64,000 bases of DNA from Diphasiastrum complanatum (taxonomy: Eukaryota > Streptophyta > Lycopodiopsida > Lycopodiales > Lycopodiaceae), in contig CM055106.1 of NCBI GenBank assembly GCA_029204225.1, positions 34,568,361 through 34,632,360 of the forward strand, read 5' to 3'. Under the pieces are notes generated by a model. The model saw only the letters and a program-made list of their open reading frames with translations, ran no database searches and was not told where the DNA came from. Positions 47,581 to 59,293 of the stretch are shown piece by piece. The translations under genes were made by a program, and so were the position numbers. Each line of letters begins with the position of its first letter. Position 1 is the first letter of the stretch.

Positions 47581-49560
47581 CACCACAACTTCAACACCAG
47601 TCCACCATCCTTCCCCGTGCACCCAAATACACCTTCCACCCCCTCTCTATCCCCCTCTACCAGGAATCCCTTACCTCCTTACTTCACTCTTTTCCACACA
47701 GTGAATCATTGGAATCACAAGCCGCCTTCCTCACCACCTGTCTCCACTCTGCGGCTACCTTGGCTTTCCCTTCTAAACCTCATAATCACAAATCAGTCCA
47801 TCCACGATCATCTCGACCTTTCCATCCACCGTGGTATGACGCGAAATGCCGATCCCTTTACCACTCTGTCACACATGCTCGTTTCCACACCCGCCATCTC
47901 CTCCGCTCTTCACGACAATTGTACAACCGCACACTCCGTCGCAAAAAACTTGCCTATGACGACTCCAAAGGAAACCGTCTTGTGAACCTCCTTCTCAGCT
48001 CCTCCTCTGGTGCCTTTTGGCGTGAGTTTATCCCTCGTGCCCCTCCCCCTCTTCTGGACGATTTACATATTTGGACCGACTATTCTACCCAGCTTTACAC
48101 AATACCCACTGATACGCCCATCTCCATCTCTCCTCGACCTTCAGACTTCACCTTCTTCACCCCTGACTTGGTTCGGGCAGCAATCAAAAAGCTGAAAACC
48201 CACCACACCAGAGACATTGAAGATCTTGAGTCTGAGCTACTGATTCACGCCCCCGATACCCTTGCCCCTACATTATCCACTCTCCTTAACCATGCTGTTG
48301 TTGAGGGCTTCCCATCCTCTTGGTGCACCAACATCATACATCCTATCCATAAAAATGGTGACCCCATGGTACCTGGTAATTACCGCACTATTATGATTGG
48401 ACATGTCCTCGCGAAGATATATGGCATCATCCTCTAGTCTGCAGTTAGCTCAGAAGCAGAGTGTAGGAGATTACATGCTTTGGATCAGGCAGGGTTCCGC
48501 GCTCATTATTTCACTACAGATCACATATTCACACTCTGAACCATCATTGAGGAAGCTAGACACAGGAAAGAAAAGGTTTACTATTGTTTTGTGGACTTCT
48601 GGAAAGCCTTTGATTCTGTTCCACACTGTTTACTTATCCAGAGATTCCGAGACCTAGGTTTCTCTACAGATATTATTCTAGCCGTCATGGCTCTCTATGA
48701 GAGTGTTTGGGTTGCTTTCGTCATGGTAGTGGCATTTCTGAGCAGATCTGGAGTACTATTGGGGTTAAGCAGGGATGCTCTCTCTCACCAGTTCTCTTTG
48801 GATTATATATTGACGAGCTAGAGCAGGTCATCTCTTAGTGTGGTGGGGACGGTTGTCGGCTGGGAGACGTTTTGATTGCCATCCTTCCCTATGTGGATGA
48901 TGTGGTACTAGTCTCCTGTACCAGAGAGGGATTACAGATACAGTTGGACTGTTTACACACTTTTTGTACTCAGTGGGGTTTAGGGGTGAACCTCTCGAAG
49001 ACCAAAGTTATGGTCTTCAATACCTCTCGGGCCTTCATGTAGCGCCAGGAGCTTACCTTCGATGGACAGTCCCTAGAGGTGGTTTCTTCATACACTTACC
49101 TGGGCGTGCTCTTCTCTGGTCCTACCTTCAGTATGAGACAAGCGACTACTTCTAGACTTGGGAAGGGCCACTCTTCCCTAGTCCAGTTGGAGAGATTCTG
49201 CTTCCGTAAGTCTATTCGGGATGCCCCGAGTAAGTGCAGACTGTTTGACACCATCGTCCCCCCTTCAGCCTTGTATGCCGCAGAGATATGGTGTACAGGA
49301 TTATCATCTTCACACTGGTCCAGCATTTCATGCTTACAGACCACCATGTTGGCTCGCATGATCCGAGCAAAGCCCTCGGTTCCCCATGAGATCATCCTTG
49401 CGGAGTTTGCCACCCCCCCTATTCAGATTGAGGCAGCCTTCCAGCTTATCACGTACATCCAGAGAGCTCAGGCACTTCCTGATACCGAGCAGAGATATAC
49501 GCGGATTGCACTCATGTCCTCTCATCACCTTCAGACTCAGGGATACCGCTATCATGGTTC
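47581..49560 (+). pseudogene. LINE ORF2 reverse transcriptase
   Basis: The frame to 48437 carries DLVRAAIKKLKTHHTRDIED, STLLNHAVVEGFPSSW, IIHPIHKNGDP and GNYRTIMIGHVLAKI (fingers). After a frameshift near 48435 come VDFWKAFDSVPHCLL (Lys normally in this FxKAFD motif is present), a stretch with a frameshift, and the catalytic PYVDDVVLVS near 48889-48918. NLSKTKVMVFNTSR, SSYTYLGVLFSG and ALYAAEIWCTGL follow. The YVDD active site and thumb motifs are present; several indels and a TAG near 49039 break the frame. Confidence 0.85.
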
Positions 49561-50180
49561 TCTCAGGCATCACACTTCCTCATGGAAGCATTTGTTATCA
49601 CTATCACTGATCTCCCTTTGGGTACACACCAGTACATTAGACGTTTTTTATACAGAGCATACCTCGACCGTACCTGGCGTCACCAGCTGGGGGTTAAGCC
49701 TGACTACTACCGGACTCACTTTCTAGAGCAGGATGCCACTGGTCTTCCAGTTATACCTCGCTATTTGTCTTCTGGACTATCACACGGTCTCTGTTTCACT
49801 TTGGGACAATTCAGAGTCTCCTCACATCAGTTGGCTATTGAGGCAGGCAGATTCCAGGGTACACCACGAGAGGAGAGACTATGCCTGCTGTGTCCCCTAC
49901 ATGAGATAGAGTCCGAGGAGCAGTTCATCTTCAAATCCCCATTATTATGAGATTAGAGGGAGATATCATTGTTTATTCCGTGACATGCCTACTACACTCA
50001 GAGCACTCATGGGATACGAGGACTCTCGCTGTGTTGCACTTATGGTGTTGATGCGCCAAATTATGTACCAGTCAGCTCACCAGCCACATCCTAGCTCTCA
50101 GGCTCAGATTACGTCTTTCTTCACCAGGAGACGGACACGGCCCGACGACGACGACGACATACCACCTCACCGATGTTAGA
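49561..50180 (+). pseudogene. LINE ORF2 C-terminal region
   Basis: Read in two frames: TWRHQLGVKPDYYRTHFLEQ, RFQGTPREERLCLLC and EIESEEQFIFKSP. This corresponds to the C-terminal CX2C...H..C knuckle of LINE ORF2, with the final cysteine region degenerate (expected ECP). It then reads TTLRALMGYEDSRCVALMVL and an acidic tail with four to five Asp. The stop is near 50177. Confidence 0.65.
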
Positions 50181-50561
50181 GACAGTGTATCACTCATAGT
50201 CATGCAGCAGTTCACACTTCTCGCCTTGTTATGAGAGCGCACAATTTTCACCCTCCTAGATGACGTCAGCGACGGTCCATACCTCCTGATATAGCTCGTA
50301 TTACGTCTTTTCTCAGCAGCAGCACTATTTGACACTATTTGATACTACTCTACTCTACTCCTGACAACTATTCTTGCTCCCACTTATGGACAGTTGGCAG
50401 TTTGTAGTTAACAGTTATATTACTCATTTCTCTTTTATGCATAGTTTTTTCTTGGAGACTTTTATATACGCTCCCATGGTTTTCACATACTTGACGTGTA
50501 CTCCTTTTGGTCTTGGTCTTATATGCCTTTTGGCATGGAAAAGACATTAATAAAGCTTTCT

Positions 50562-50583
50562 TTCTCTCTCTCTCTCTCTCTCT
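50562..50583 (+). repeat. (TC)n tail of the LINE
   Basis: A TTTCTCTC... dinucleotide run directly after the TTAATAAAGC end of the LINE. Confidence 0.75.
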
Positions 50584-50584
50584 T

Positions 50585-52583
50585 ATTCATAGGTTATGGG
50601 GTGGAGCTTAGGTGTTGATACTATGCTTCTACTTGGTTGGGTGGTTTGGCTCCCATGTTCCCTTTTGAGTGTACTTGCTACGAACTTATGTAATCGTTTT
50701 GGCATGTTATAACCATTCGAGAGCGATAAATTGAGTTTTGCTACAGCTGAACAAGTGGGCTAGACATCAATTTTATGAGTAGAAGATATGTTGATTGTCT
50801 GATGACATTGTCGTAAGCTATACCAGCACAACAATAGAGTCAGGACAAGGGAGTCCAAGGAAGCAATGCACCATAAATTGTACATGTGCAACAAGGGAAC
50901 CACACAATGAATGAAGATGAAAGCTAGCCATTGGAAAACATGTCTCGAGCAAGTGGAACGGGTAGGTTTGTCACCCAAAATTGTATGAAGGCAAAGCATT
51001 GAAGCACAACAACAAAAAAAGACACCATACTCAAAGCAACAACTCATCCCAATGATTATAGCAAGATAATGCTATGCAACATCTTATGCAATTACTAGGT
51101 GGAAACATTTGCATCCCTCAAAATGGAGAGGGGTTTACGTCAATACCTTCTAGATATTTGTTTGCTTGCTTTAGCTTTAACAAAGAGATATATGAACATT
51201 CCATAAATGTTGTCGATTTACAAAGCTTCTTACATCACTACAATAGAGAAAGAGTGAATTACGATAGAGCTTCATGATTAAAACAAACACATGATGCTGA
51301 GAAGTTGATAGGGACACGTACAATCCCTAGCACATACCCCTTATTAAAAAAAATTATAGGAAATCTTAATGATACAAGGAGGAGTAGAATAAAGGTTGCA
51401 AAATCACAAAAGGAGATCAAAGAATGCAAGCAAGAAGACAATAAGCATTCTTAACAACAATGATTGAAACATGAGCATGCATAGATGAGGACCCATAGAT
51501 AGCAAGAGTAAATGCAAAAATTGCAATTTGAAGGGCTTATGAGGCTTGTACTATAAATGGCGATATTGTTGTGAATGAAAATTAGAGAACTTGCAATGAA
51601 GAAGTGGCAAGAAAACACCATCGGAGATTTAGAGCATGTTGGACTAGTACGTTCCTGAACGTATTGTACAGAATGAACAATACATTTTTGGGCAAAACGT
51701 ACTTCTGAGGACTGGAGTTTGGACAATACCTTGAATGTACTCTTTATGTGTTTACGACATCAAAGATCTTCAAGTATCTTGAGATTTTTGGAACTATGCT
51801 TTGCGGTGAGCCCATTTAGCAACCAGTCCAAGATGTGGGTTGAGTATGTTTGTTAGTGCTTGAGTTAGTGATAGCCAACAAGCTACCAGAGTGGTCAAGC
51901 TGACCACTTTGTAGAATAGTAGCTAGTAGGGAAGCTAAATAATAGAACGAGGTGATAGGTCTAGCAACAAAGAAGATGCCAAGCCTTATAGGACTTAACA
52001 ATTGTTTGGAAAGAAGAAAGCCAAGAGTTCAGCTCAAGTGAAAGAGGGAGCTTGCACTCCCCCGGAATGCTTATGTATTTATTTTTTTGGCAATATGGTA
52101 TTCAAATTGCAGCAAAATTTATGGGGAATTCAATTATATCTTTTTCAAAATATATTATGCTCTGCAGAAGCCAAATTTGGGTGAATACTAGGCATTTCTG
52201 ATTTAGTAATTGACTGATTCCTGATGTGCTAATTCACTGATCAATGCATCTCAAGTCGACAGTGAAAATTTTAGCATTTGGGAATATTGACCTCAATGAA
52301 ATAGACTGTGTATGTGTGTATATCTAGTAAGTTGGTTTGTATACATTTTTGAAATTGATAAGTGGGGTAAGCTATCCCGTTGTGTATGAATCTGGTGGAG
52401 AGTCTAGACCTTGTGTTGGGTTGAGGTTGTGAAGAATAGTATAAAATGTCTTTCTATGTTCACTTTGGGGGCTATGCTCATGTTATTCCATTGTAAATAT
52501 TTGAGGTATGTGAATTGAGCACATTACCTTGTAGAATAGGTCGAGTTTGAGTTAGGTAGATGTAGATGTGTAAGCATGCAAAA
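50585..52583. other. Non-coding stretch between LINE and Copia-G
   Basis: About 2 kb of AT-rich sequence. No coding frame, no RPC5-like exon, no LTR and no RNA gene were recognised on either strand. Confidence 0.45.
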
Positions 52584-52687
52584 TGTTAGGTGGCATGCAA
52601 AGTTAGGTAGAATGTAACTAGTAAAATTCTACACTTGTCTAGTCAATCTAGGAAATAGATATCCAATTCTTGCCACATCATGCATGT
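52584..52687 (+). repeat. Copia-G 5' LTR, first part
   Basis: Probable LTR start TGTTAGGTGG at 52584, cut at 52687 by Gypsy-B2. The start is inferred and no second LTR is in the window. The last five bases, CATGT, are the duplicated target. Confidence 0.5.
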
Positions 52688-53123
52688 AGTTATGATCAAA
52701 ATCTCAGGTGTTGAATCAATGAAGCATAAAAGACAGCAATAGACTAAAGCCCTACAAGCAATAGACAAGACAATAGGTTCTCCCACGAAGAGCCCAAGCA
52801 ATACCAATCAATAATCTGAAAAATGAGTGTACAAATGCCCCGATAAATACGCTACCAATGAACCCTAAAATAGGAACTCAAAAGTAAAGGGAGGGAAAAT
52901 AGTGCGCCCTCCACATATAACCATATAATAAGGGCCCAAGGCCAGTCAATGTCATAAAAAAGGACCCAGTGCGGGTCATAAGCATATAAAAAGGCTCTGG
53001 GGCCTGTACATGACTAATATAAAATGCGTAACCAGAAATATACATAACCAACAGTAAATGTAAAGAGGCCTGCGGAATATATGTGGAGTAGCCCAGTAGG
53101 CCTGTATCCTGTAGTCCGTAACT
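52688..53123 (-). repeat. Gypsy-B2 3' LTR
   Basis: 436 bp, minus-strand start AGTTACGGAC and end CATAACT. Minus-strand CCAGGGAG (53124-53131) precedes it as polypurine tract. It lacks a short GGCAAAATGTGGA segment found in the 5' LTR. Confidence 0.92.
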
Positions 53124-53199
53124 CTCCCTGGCTATAAAGAACATTGCCCCCAATGTAGGCAAAATAAGATAAGAACCAGTGCCCGAGAAAAATATTGCA

Positions 53200-55218
53200 T
53201 CAAGATATCCCATCTGAGAAAGGAACATCAAGAGAAGCCGGAGCATCCCGAGAAGCAATGGTAGCTGCAAGTGATCGAGCCTGATCAGCCAGGATAGGGG
53301 TATGATAAAAAACATCAATGGGCTCCCAAGTAGCCTCCTCGATAGGACGACCATCCCACTGGACCAAAAACTGAACCTGCCGATGGCGACGACTATGCAA
53401 TAAGCGCACCTGTAAAATAGCAGCTGGCAAGAATGGAAAAAGCTCTGGATCTGTAGGAAATGAGGAATCTCGAGGAGCATCATCCTCAATAGCAGCACGT
53501 AATAAACTGACATGAAAGATATCACAAGCCCGTGTAGCAGCAGGTAACTCAAGACGATATGTAACTGGACTGAGGTGCTCAAGGATCTGAAAAGGCCCAT
53601 AATAGCGCGGCGCAAGCTTCTCAGTAGAAGCAAGACCCTGTACAAAACGATGGCGAGCAAAGCGTAACCGGAGAAAAACAGTTTTTCCCTCTGCAAACTC
53701 AACATGGCGCCGATGACGATCAACAATGGTCCTGTACCGCTGCTGAATATGCTGTAAATGAGTAGCAGCTCTAGTAATAATCTCCCGAGCACTCGAAAGA
53801 TAAGATGAAATAGTAACAGGTGCATCATCTGGAGGAGCAGGTATACCGGGTAGAACTGGTGAGTATCCATGAGCAAGCAGGAAAGGAGAAACACCTGTGC
53901 TGGAACTAACAGAACTGTTATAACTATACTCAGCCAAACATAAATGCTGATCCCAATCACGACCAAAAGGAGAAACATAATGTCGTAAATTATCCTCCAA
54001 TACCCGGTTAATAACCTCAGACTGACCATCCACAGAAGAATGATAAGCAGTGCCCATAAGTATCCTAACATCCAAGATACGCATAAGCTCTGTCCAAAAA
54101 CCTGATGTAAACTTGGTATCCCGATCAGTAAGTATAGATCGTGGGAGACCATGTAAGCGGAAAATCTTAGAAATAAATATACGACCACACTGCTCTGCTG
54201 TAATAGTACGTCTGACTGGTATGAAATGAGCTTGTTTAGAAAACTTATCAACTACCACCAAACAAGAATCATGACCACGTTGAGTACGGGGAAGACCTAA
54301 AATGAAGTCCATAGATATATCAGTCCACTGGCGTGAAGGAATAGGCCAACTTTGAAGGAGACCGCCAGGTTTTTCACGGGAATACTTGTTACGAAGGCAA
54401 AAATCACAAGTATGAATAAGGTGGGAAAGCTCACGCTTCATGGAAGGCCAATAAAAATGTTCTTTCAAACGGAACAAGGACTTCTGAAAACCAAAATGGC
54501 CACCAACAGGAGAGGAATGGGCATCATCAAGGAGCTGTGGATGTATGTTGAGAGTGTTGGGAATACGTAACGAACCATAGTGAAACAAACGATGATTAAC
54601 AATGGAATAAACCTGGTGAGGGTGAGAGGAAGGACGAGAGGCAGACGACATAACATCACGAAAGTCTGGACATGTGGCATAAGCCTGAGGAAGATCATCA
54701 TACCAAGAGTGGGGAGACGTAACAAGACTGTAAGTAAGAGCAGGTAAACGAGACAAAGCATCAGCAACAGCGTTACTTTTACCAGGCTTATAATGAATAT
54801 CAAAATGAAAGGACTGTAAAAACTGAAGCCAACGGTACTGACGATCACTAAGATCCTTTTGTGTATACAAATAACGAAGTGACTGGTGATCAGTAAAAAC
54901 ATCAAACGGAACACGATACAGATAATGACGCCACTTCTTTAAAGCAAAAATGATAGCAAGCAACTCTTTTTCATGAGTGGAATAGCGCTGCTCATACGAA
55001 CGAAGACGACGGGATTCATATGCAGTAACACACTGACGCTGACGTAACAAAGCACCTAGTCCTGTGGAACTAGCATCAGTCTCAACAGCAAAACGCTGGG
55101 AAAAATCTGGAAGACATAAAACAGGGGTAGTGGTAAGCTTAACCTTCAAAGTATCAAAAGCTGATTGACATGCGGGAGTCCAAGCAAACGAAGTTTCCTT
55201 TTTCAACAGAGCATGCAA
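53200..55218 (-). pseudogene. Gypsy-B2 RNase H, integrase and chromodomain
   Basis: A 672-codon minus-strand frame. RNase H: FAVETDASSTGLGALLRQRQ, KELLAIIFALKKWRHYLY, FTDHQSLRYLYT. Integrase zinc finger: HSSPVGGHFGFQKSLFRLKE to LIHTCDFCLRNK (HHCC). The catalytic D,D,E are seen in DISMDFILGLP, ILTDRDTKFTSGFW and DGQSEVINRVLEDNLR. The C-terminus has a chromodomain (LLHSRRHRQVQFLVQWDGRP, ATWEPIDVF near 53410-53310), which in chromoviruses directs integration to particular chromatin. The frame is uninterrupted. Upstream it joins abruptly to the RT N-terminus, so no polymerase can be made. Confidence 0.92.
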
Positions 55219-57276
55219 AGGAGATGCAAGAGATAGGGTACTGATTACGGATAGTAAGTTTATTTAAAGCACGATAATCAATACATAGACGTTTAGTACC
55301 ATCCTTCTTATCAACAAGTAAAACAGGAGCACCAAAAGGACTGCGCTAGGAACAATAAGGCCTTGACGTAATAAATCAGACACCTGACGTTGGACTTCCT
55401 CGCGCTCAACAATAGACATACGAAAAGGAGGACGAGAAGGAGGTGATGCAGAGGAAACAAGGTCTATATGGTGGTTGACATCTCGTAAAGGTGGTAACTG
55501 AGTCGGCTCTCTAAAAACATGCTCAAATTCACGCAATAGTTCAGAAAATACCTGTGGCAAAGGTGGTGCATCCGCAATAGGCTGAACTGGCTGAACAGAA
55601 AGAATAGCCGCACAGTGGGCCTTCGGGAGGCTCCGTATGAACTGCTTCCCGGAAATAAGCTGATAGTCCTGCCGAGAATCAATACCGGAAAATATATGCT
55701 GAGTACCATCATGAGAGAATGTCAATGTCTGCTGCTGGAGGTCTACTGTAACCGCACCAAGGGATGCAAACCAATCAGCACCGAGGATAAGATCGTACCG
55801 TGTAAGTGGAATAATATGAAAATCTGCCTGACCAAGGAAGTCTCCAATCCGATATGAAAGCTGCTGATACATCTGCGTGCTAGGAAAAGAGTGTGCGCTG
55901 GCAACCTCAACATGCAGGGGATGAGGCGTAGTGACTGGCATAGCACGAATGCGTGTAGTAATATGATTGCTGAGAAACGAGTGAGTGCTACCCGTGTCAA
56001 CAAGGGCAATAAACTCACGACCAGTGATACGTACGTGAAGACGGATATGGCGTGGACCCGGCTTACCGGCCCAAGTAGCATAAGCAAGCTGAGCATGGCA
56101 TACAGCTAGATTAGGGGGATCAGGAACAGGCTCAGTGGGTGTGGCAAACTGATCAACAGGTGGGTCATCATCAAGAATATGAAGGCATATGGCAGAATTA
56201 GGACTATCATCAGGTGTGTCAGCATCATGGAAATAGACGGCAGTAGCAGTGGCAGGCTGTCGGCAATCATGGGCGATATGATCAGGACTCTTACAGTTGA
56301 AACATAAGCGCTCTTGACGGATCTCAGACATCTCAGGTTGTGAGTAGCGACGAACAAAAACAGGACGAGGAGAAAAAGGAGGACGTGGTGCAGAAGGAAG
56401 AGTGGATGAAGGTGAACTGACAGATGTGGGACTAGCAGAGGATGGAGAGGAAAAAATAGGAGGTGTGAAAGGACGCGAAGGACGAGAAACAGAGGAAGAG
56501 ATGGGAGAGTACTTGTGCTGCAGTGTGGTAGCAAGGGAGATGGCGTGAGAAAGAGTGAGTGGAAAAAAAGAAAAAACATCATATCTGAGTGCACCTCGTA
56601 GACCAGCAACGTAGCGAGAGATGAGCTCTAATGTAGAAATATTTGGGAATAGATAGGAAAGCTCTGTAAACCGTGTTGTATAAGCAGCCAAGTCACCAGT
56701 ATGAGATAAACTGCGAAAGATGTCACGCTGTCGAATAAGCCACTGAGGATCAATCATCGCTAGGCGGAGTGCTGTCATAAACTCTGTCCAACTAGCAAGG
56801 CCAGGGTGTGAAGCCGTCTGGCGAAACATGTGCCACCAAGTAGCAACACGGCGCTCCAAATGTAAAGCAGCCAAATGTATCCGCTGAATGTCAGTCTTAG
56901 GAAACATAAGGAAGTAGGTCTCAAGCTTAGAATACCAATTCTCGAGTTCATTCCCATCGGATGACCCAGAATACACAGTAAGCTGAACCTTATCCTTAAA
57001 GTCTCGTGGCAAAGGACCAGAAGATGAAGGAGTCTCGGGTGGTGGAAATGTACGCTGTGGGGGAACAGGTGGAGATAGTGGAGAAACACTGGACTGTAAT
57101 GATAGTGTAGCAATCTGGGCAGAAAGAGCAGTGAACGTCTCTTGTAACTCCTGGCGTAAATCAGTGCGTACATCACTCATGGCTTCCCTAAGATGATCTC
57201 GGAATTCATGCCGTACTTCGTCAAGGTAAGTGGAAGACGGTATGCGAGACTCAGAAGATGTAGGGGAAGTATCCAT
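55219..57276 (-). pseudogene. Gypsy-B2 gag, zinc knuckle, protease and RT N-terminus
   Basis: The ATG at 57276 (minus strand) opens MDTSPTSSESRIPSS and a frame of about 660 codons. The retrotransposon-gag domain (YSGSSDGNELENWYSKLETY, HMFRQTASHPGLASWTEF) is followed by CFNCKSPDHIAHDC (knuckle, about 56310-56268) and the protease FIALVDTGSTHSFLS (about 56010-55966) with DLILGADW. After GLIVPS a one-base loss relative to Gypsy-B1 shifts the frame (about 55348). The sequence then reads [15 protein letters not shown] and at about 55238 jumps from the start of RT to RNase H, deleting roughly 500 bp of the palm with its FDD box. Confidence 0.92.
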
Positions 57277-57966
57277 GGTCAAGGAATGCAGGAAGTGAAG
57301 AGAGTGTAAGAAAAGGTTAATATCGGAGGGAGCGGACTTTTGTCGTCACCCCAAATACGCTTTAGGTACACAAAAGACACTAAGAGCAAGAAAGGAAATG
57401 ACAAGAAAAGGTGTGGAAAGCAAGGAAAAACCAGCAAAGATACCTCTCGATAGAGCTCCAAGCTTGTGCGAAGAGCTGGCTGGAAAATGTGACCACAAGG
57501 AGAATGAAAGTGGGCGCTGGACAGCCTCCAATTAATGCTGAAAATATGGCTGGAAATCTGTGGAAAACATGATGAAATAGGGCGATGGACAGCCTCCAAT
57601 CAAAACTGAAATATGGCTGAAACTCTGCTGGAACAATGGCTGAAAAATGTGATGAAGTAGGGCGCTGGACAGCCTCCAATCAATGCTGAAAAGATGGCTG
57701 GGAATCCTCTCCCTGAATCAAATGGAGGATTCAAAAAAAAATGAGGGAAAAGGATTTGGAACTCGTGCGCCGGAAATAATCTGCCCAAAATTTTATTTTT
57801 TATTTTTTTTCCGGCCGCCAAATTTAGCGGAAGTACTCCTCCTCCAAACTGTGCTGAATGTTGCTGAAGCAAAGAGACGAAAGCCCTTAGCAAAGAGAGA
57901 AAAATCAGCAAGGAAAATGGGCACCCAATCAGAAAATCAGATCTGAAATTCAGCAATCAGGAAAGT
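57277..57966 (-). other. Gypsy-B2 leader
   Basis: About 690 bp between gag and PBS. A phrase around TGATTGGAGGCTGTCCA occurs three times (near 57528, 57590, 57675, complement) in tandem fashion; the B1 leader has fewer copies. No gene. Confidence 0.55.
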
Positions 57967-57978
57967 GCTTTGATACCA
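57967..57978 (-). other. Gypsy-B2 primer-binding site
   Basis: Minus-strand TGGTATCAAAGC immediately after the LTR end TAACT. It has one change from the B1 site. Confidence 0.88.
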
Positions 57979-58414
57979 AGTTATCATCAAAATCTCAGGT
58001 ATTGAATCAATGAAGCATAAAAGACAGCAATAGACTAAAGCCCTACAAGCAATAGACAAGACAATAGGTTCTCCCACGAGGAGCCCAAGCAATACCAATC
58101 AATAATCTGAAAAATGAGTGTACAAATGCCCCTATAAATACCCTACCAATGAACCCTAAAATAGGAATTCAAAAGTAAAGGGAGGCAAAATGTGGAGGGA
58201 AAATAGTGCGCCCTCCACATATAACCATATAATAAGGGCCCAAGGCCAGTCAATGTCATAAAAAAGGACCCAGTGCGGGTCATAAGCATATAGAAAGGCT
58301 CTGGGGCCTGTACATGACTAATATAAAATTCATAACCAGAAATATACATAACCAACAGTAAATGTAAAGAGGCCTACGGAATATATGCAGAGTAGTATCC
58401 AGTAGTCCGTAACT
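57979..58414 (-). repeat. Gypsy-B2 5' LTR
   Basis: 436 bp, ends AGTTACGG and TAACT, with the same 5-bp inverted termini as B1. It contains a TATA-like TATTTATAGGGG on the minus strand near 58135. Confidence 0.92.
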
Positions 58415-58636
58415 CATGTACTTTGAGATGTGGATCTATGACCATTGATCACATGCAATTTCACCTTGGAACTCGAGCTTCATGATGAAGGGATTTTTGG
58501 ATGGTATTCCATATTGTGAATTTTGATGAGAATAGAGGATTCTCTCTCTACACGAGTGTTTTTGGTTGTACATTGTCTCTCTACATAAGATCCATTAAAG
58601 GTGTGTTGAGAAGTTCACACGTGTCCAAACTTCACA
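58415..58636 (+). repeat. Copia-G 5' LTR, second part
   Basis: It begins with the duplicated CATGT and ends ...AACTTCACA three bases before the PBS. It contains TTCACACGTGTCC at about 58604-58616. Confidence 0.65.
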
Positions 58637-58639
58637 TGA

Positions 58640-58651
58640 TGGTATCAGAGC
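58640..58651 (+). other. Copia-G primer-binding site
   Basis: TGGTATCAGAGC, a full initiator-Met PBS, with a 3-nt spacer (TGA) after the LTR. Confidence 0.88.
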
Positions 58652-59293
58652 TTTGCTGAGGTCAGTGTGCATTCATAGCTTGCTCAGTTCTTGAGAGGAA
58701 TTGCTTGCAGGAACTCGGATTTTGGAGAAGAATACAATCTCGATTGCAATCAAACTAATTTTGGATCATAGGTGGATCAAATCAAGCCTGATTGGCATCA
58801 AAAGAGACCTGTACGGGCTTGTAATTCCGCACGTGTGAGATCAGCCTATTTCACTTAGGTGGTATATCTCAAGTATTGAAAGGTATTGAAGTGTAGAATG
58901 TGTTGCTTGTGTTTCTAATCCAATTTGATTTGATTTTAGAAAGCATTAGGCAATCAAAGAGGTAGGGAGTGCACCCCATCTTGTGGGATTTGCCAAAGAG
59001 AGCACACATTTATTCAATCTCATCAAAAATTTTATTTTGTTGTCAATCATAGATAGAATTGATCTAGACAAGTTTTTAGGTCATAGCCACATCATTTCAC
59101 ATAAATGTAGTGTCTGAGTTGTATGTTAGATCCTAGAGTGTTTTCATCTTTTGAAACTCGTGGTAGAAGTTGACATCAAACTTTTTAGTGCTTCATCACT
59201 TGATAGAGGCTAGATCTAAACTCAAGTTGATTGATTCTTGTTGACATTCAATTCCACTTTTTTGTCATTACTAGAAAATCTCTCAAAGACAAC
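58652..59293 (+). other. Copia-G leader
   Basis: About 640 bp without genes. It contains a CTGTACGGGCTTG...CGCACGTGTGAGA phrase near 58809-58837, like the leaders of Copia-A and Copia-F. Confidence 0.55.

Larger units (their letters stand above)
45600..50584 (+). mobile_element. LINE (non-LTR retrotransposon), near full length, degenerate
   Basis: A + strand element with a CT- and C-rich 5' region, a gag-like ORF1 with coiled coil and RNA-binding motif, and an ORF2 with apurinic-type endonuclease, reverse transcriptase and a C-terminal cysteine motif. It ends in TTAATAAAGC followed by a (TC)n tail at 50562-50583 instead of a poly(A) tail. The exact 5' end and a target duplication could not be fixed. 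Stops and frameshifts break both ORFs. Confidence 0.85.
52688..58414 (-). mobile_element. Gypsy-B2, chromovirus-type LTR element in the Copia-G LTR
   Basis: A 5,727-bp minus-strand element with LTRs of 436 bp at each end and a perfect 5-bp target duplication CATGT (52683-52687 and 58415-58419). The PBS is at 57967-57978. Gag and protease are in one frame, RNase H, integrase and chromodomain in another. The reverse transcriptase core is deleted. It is the same family as Gypsy-B1, with high sequence similarity throughout. Confidence 0.93.

Noticed and set aside
52878-54251. A 457-codon hydrophobic minus-strand frame
   Set aside because: It overlaps the Gypsy-B2 integrase/chromodomain in another frame and runs into the LTR; the integrase frame carries all the conserved motifs.
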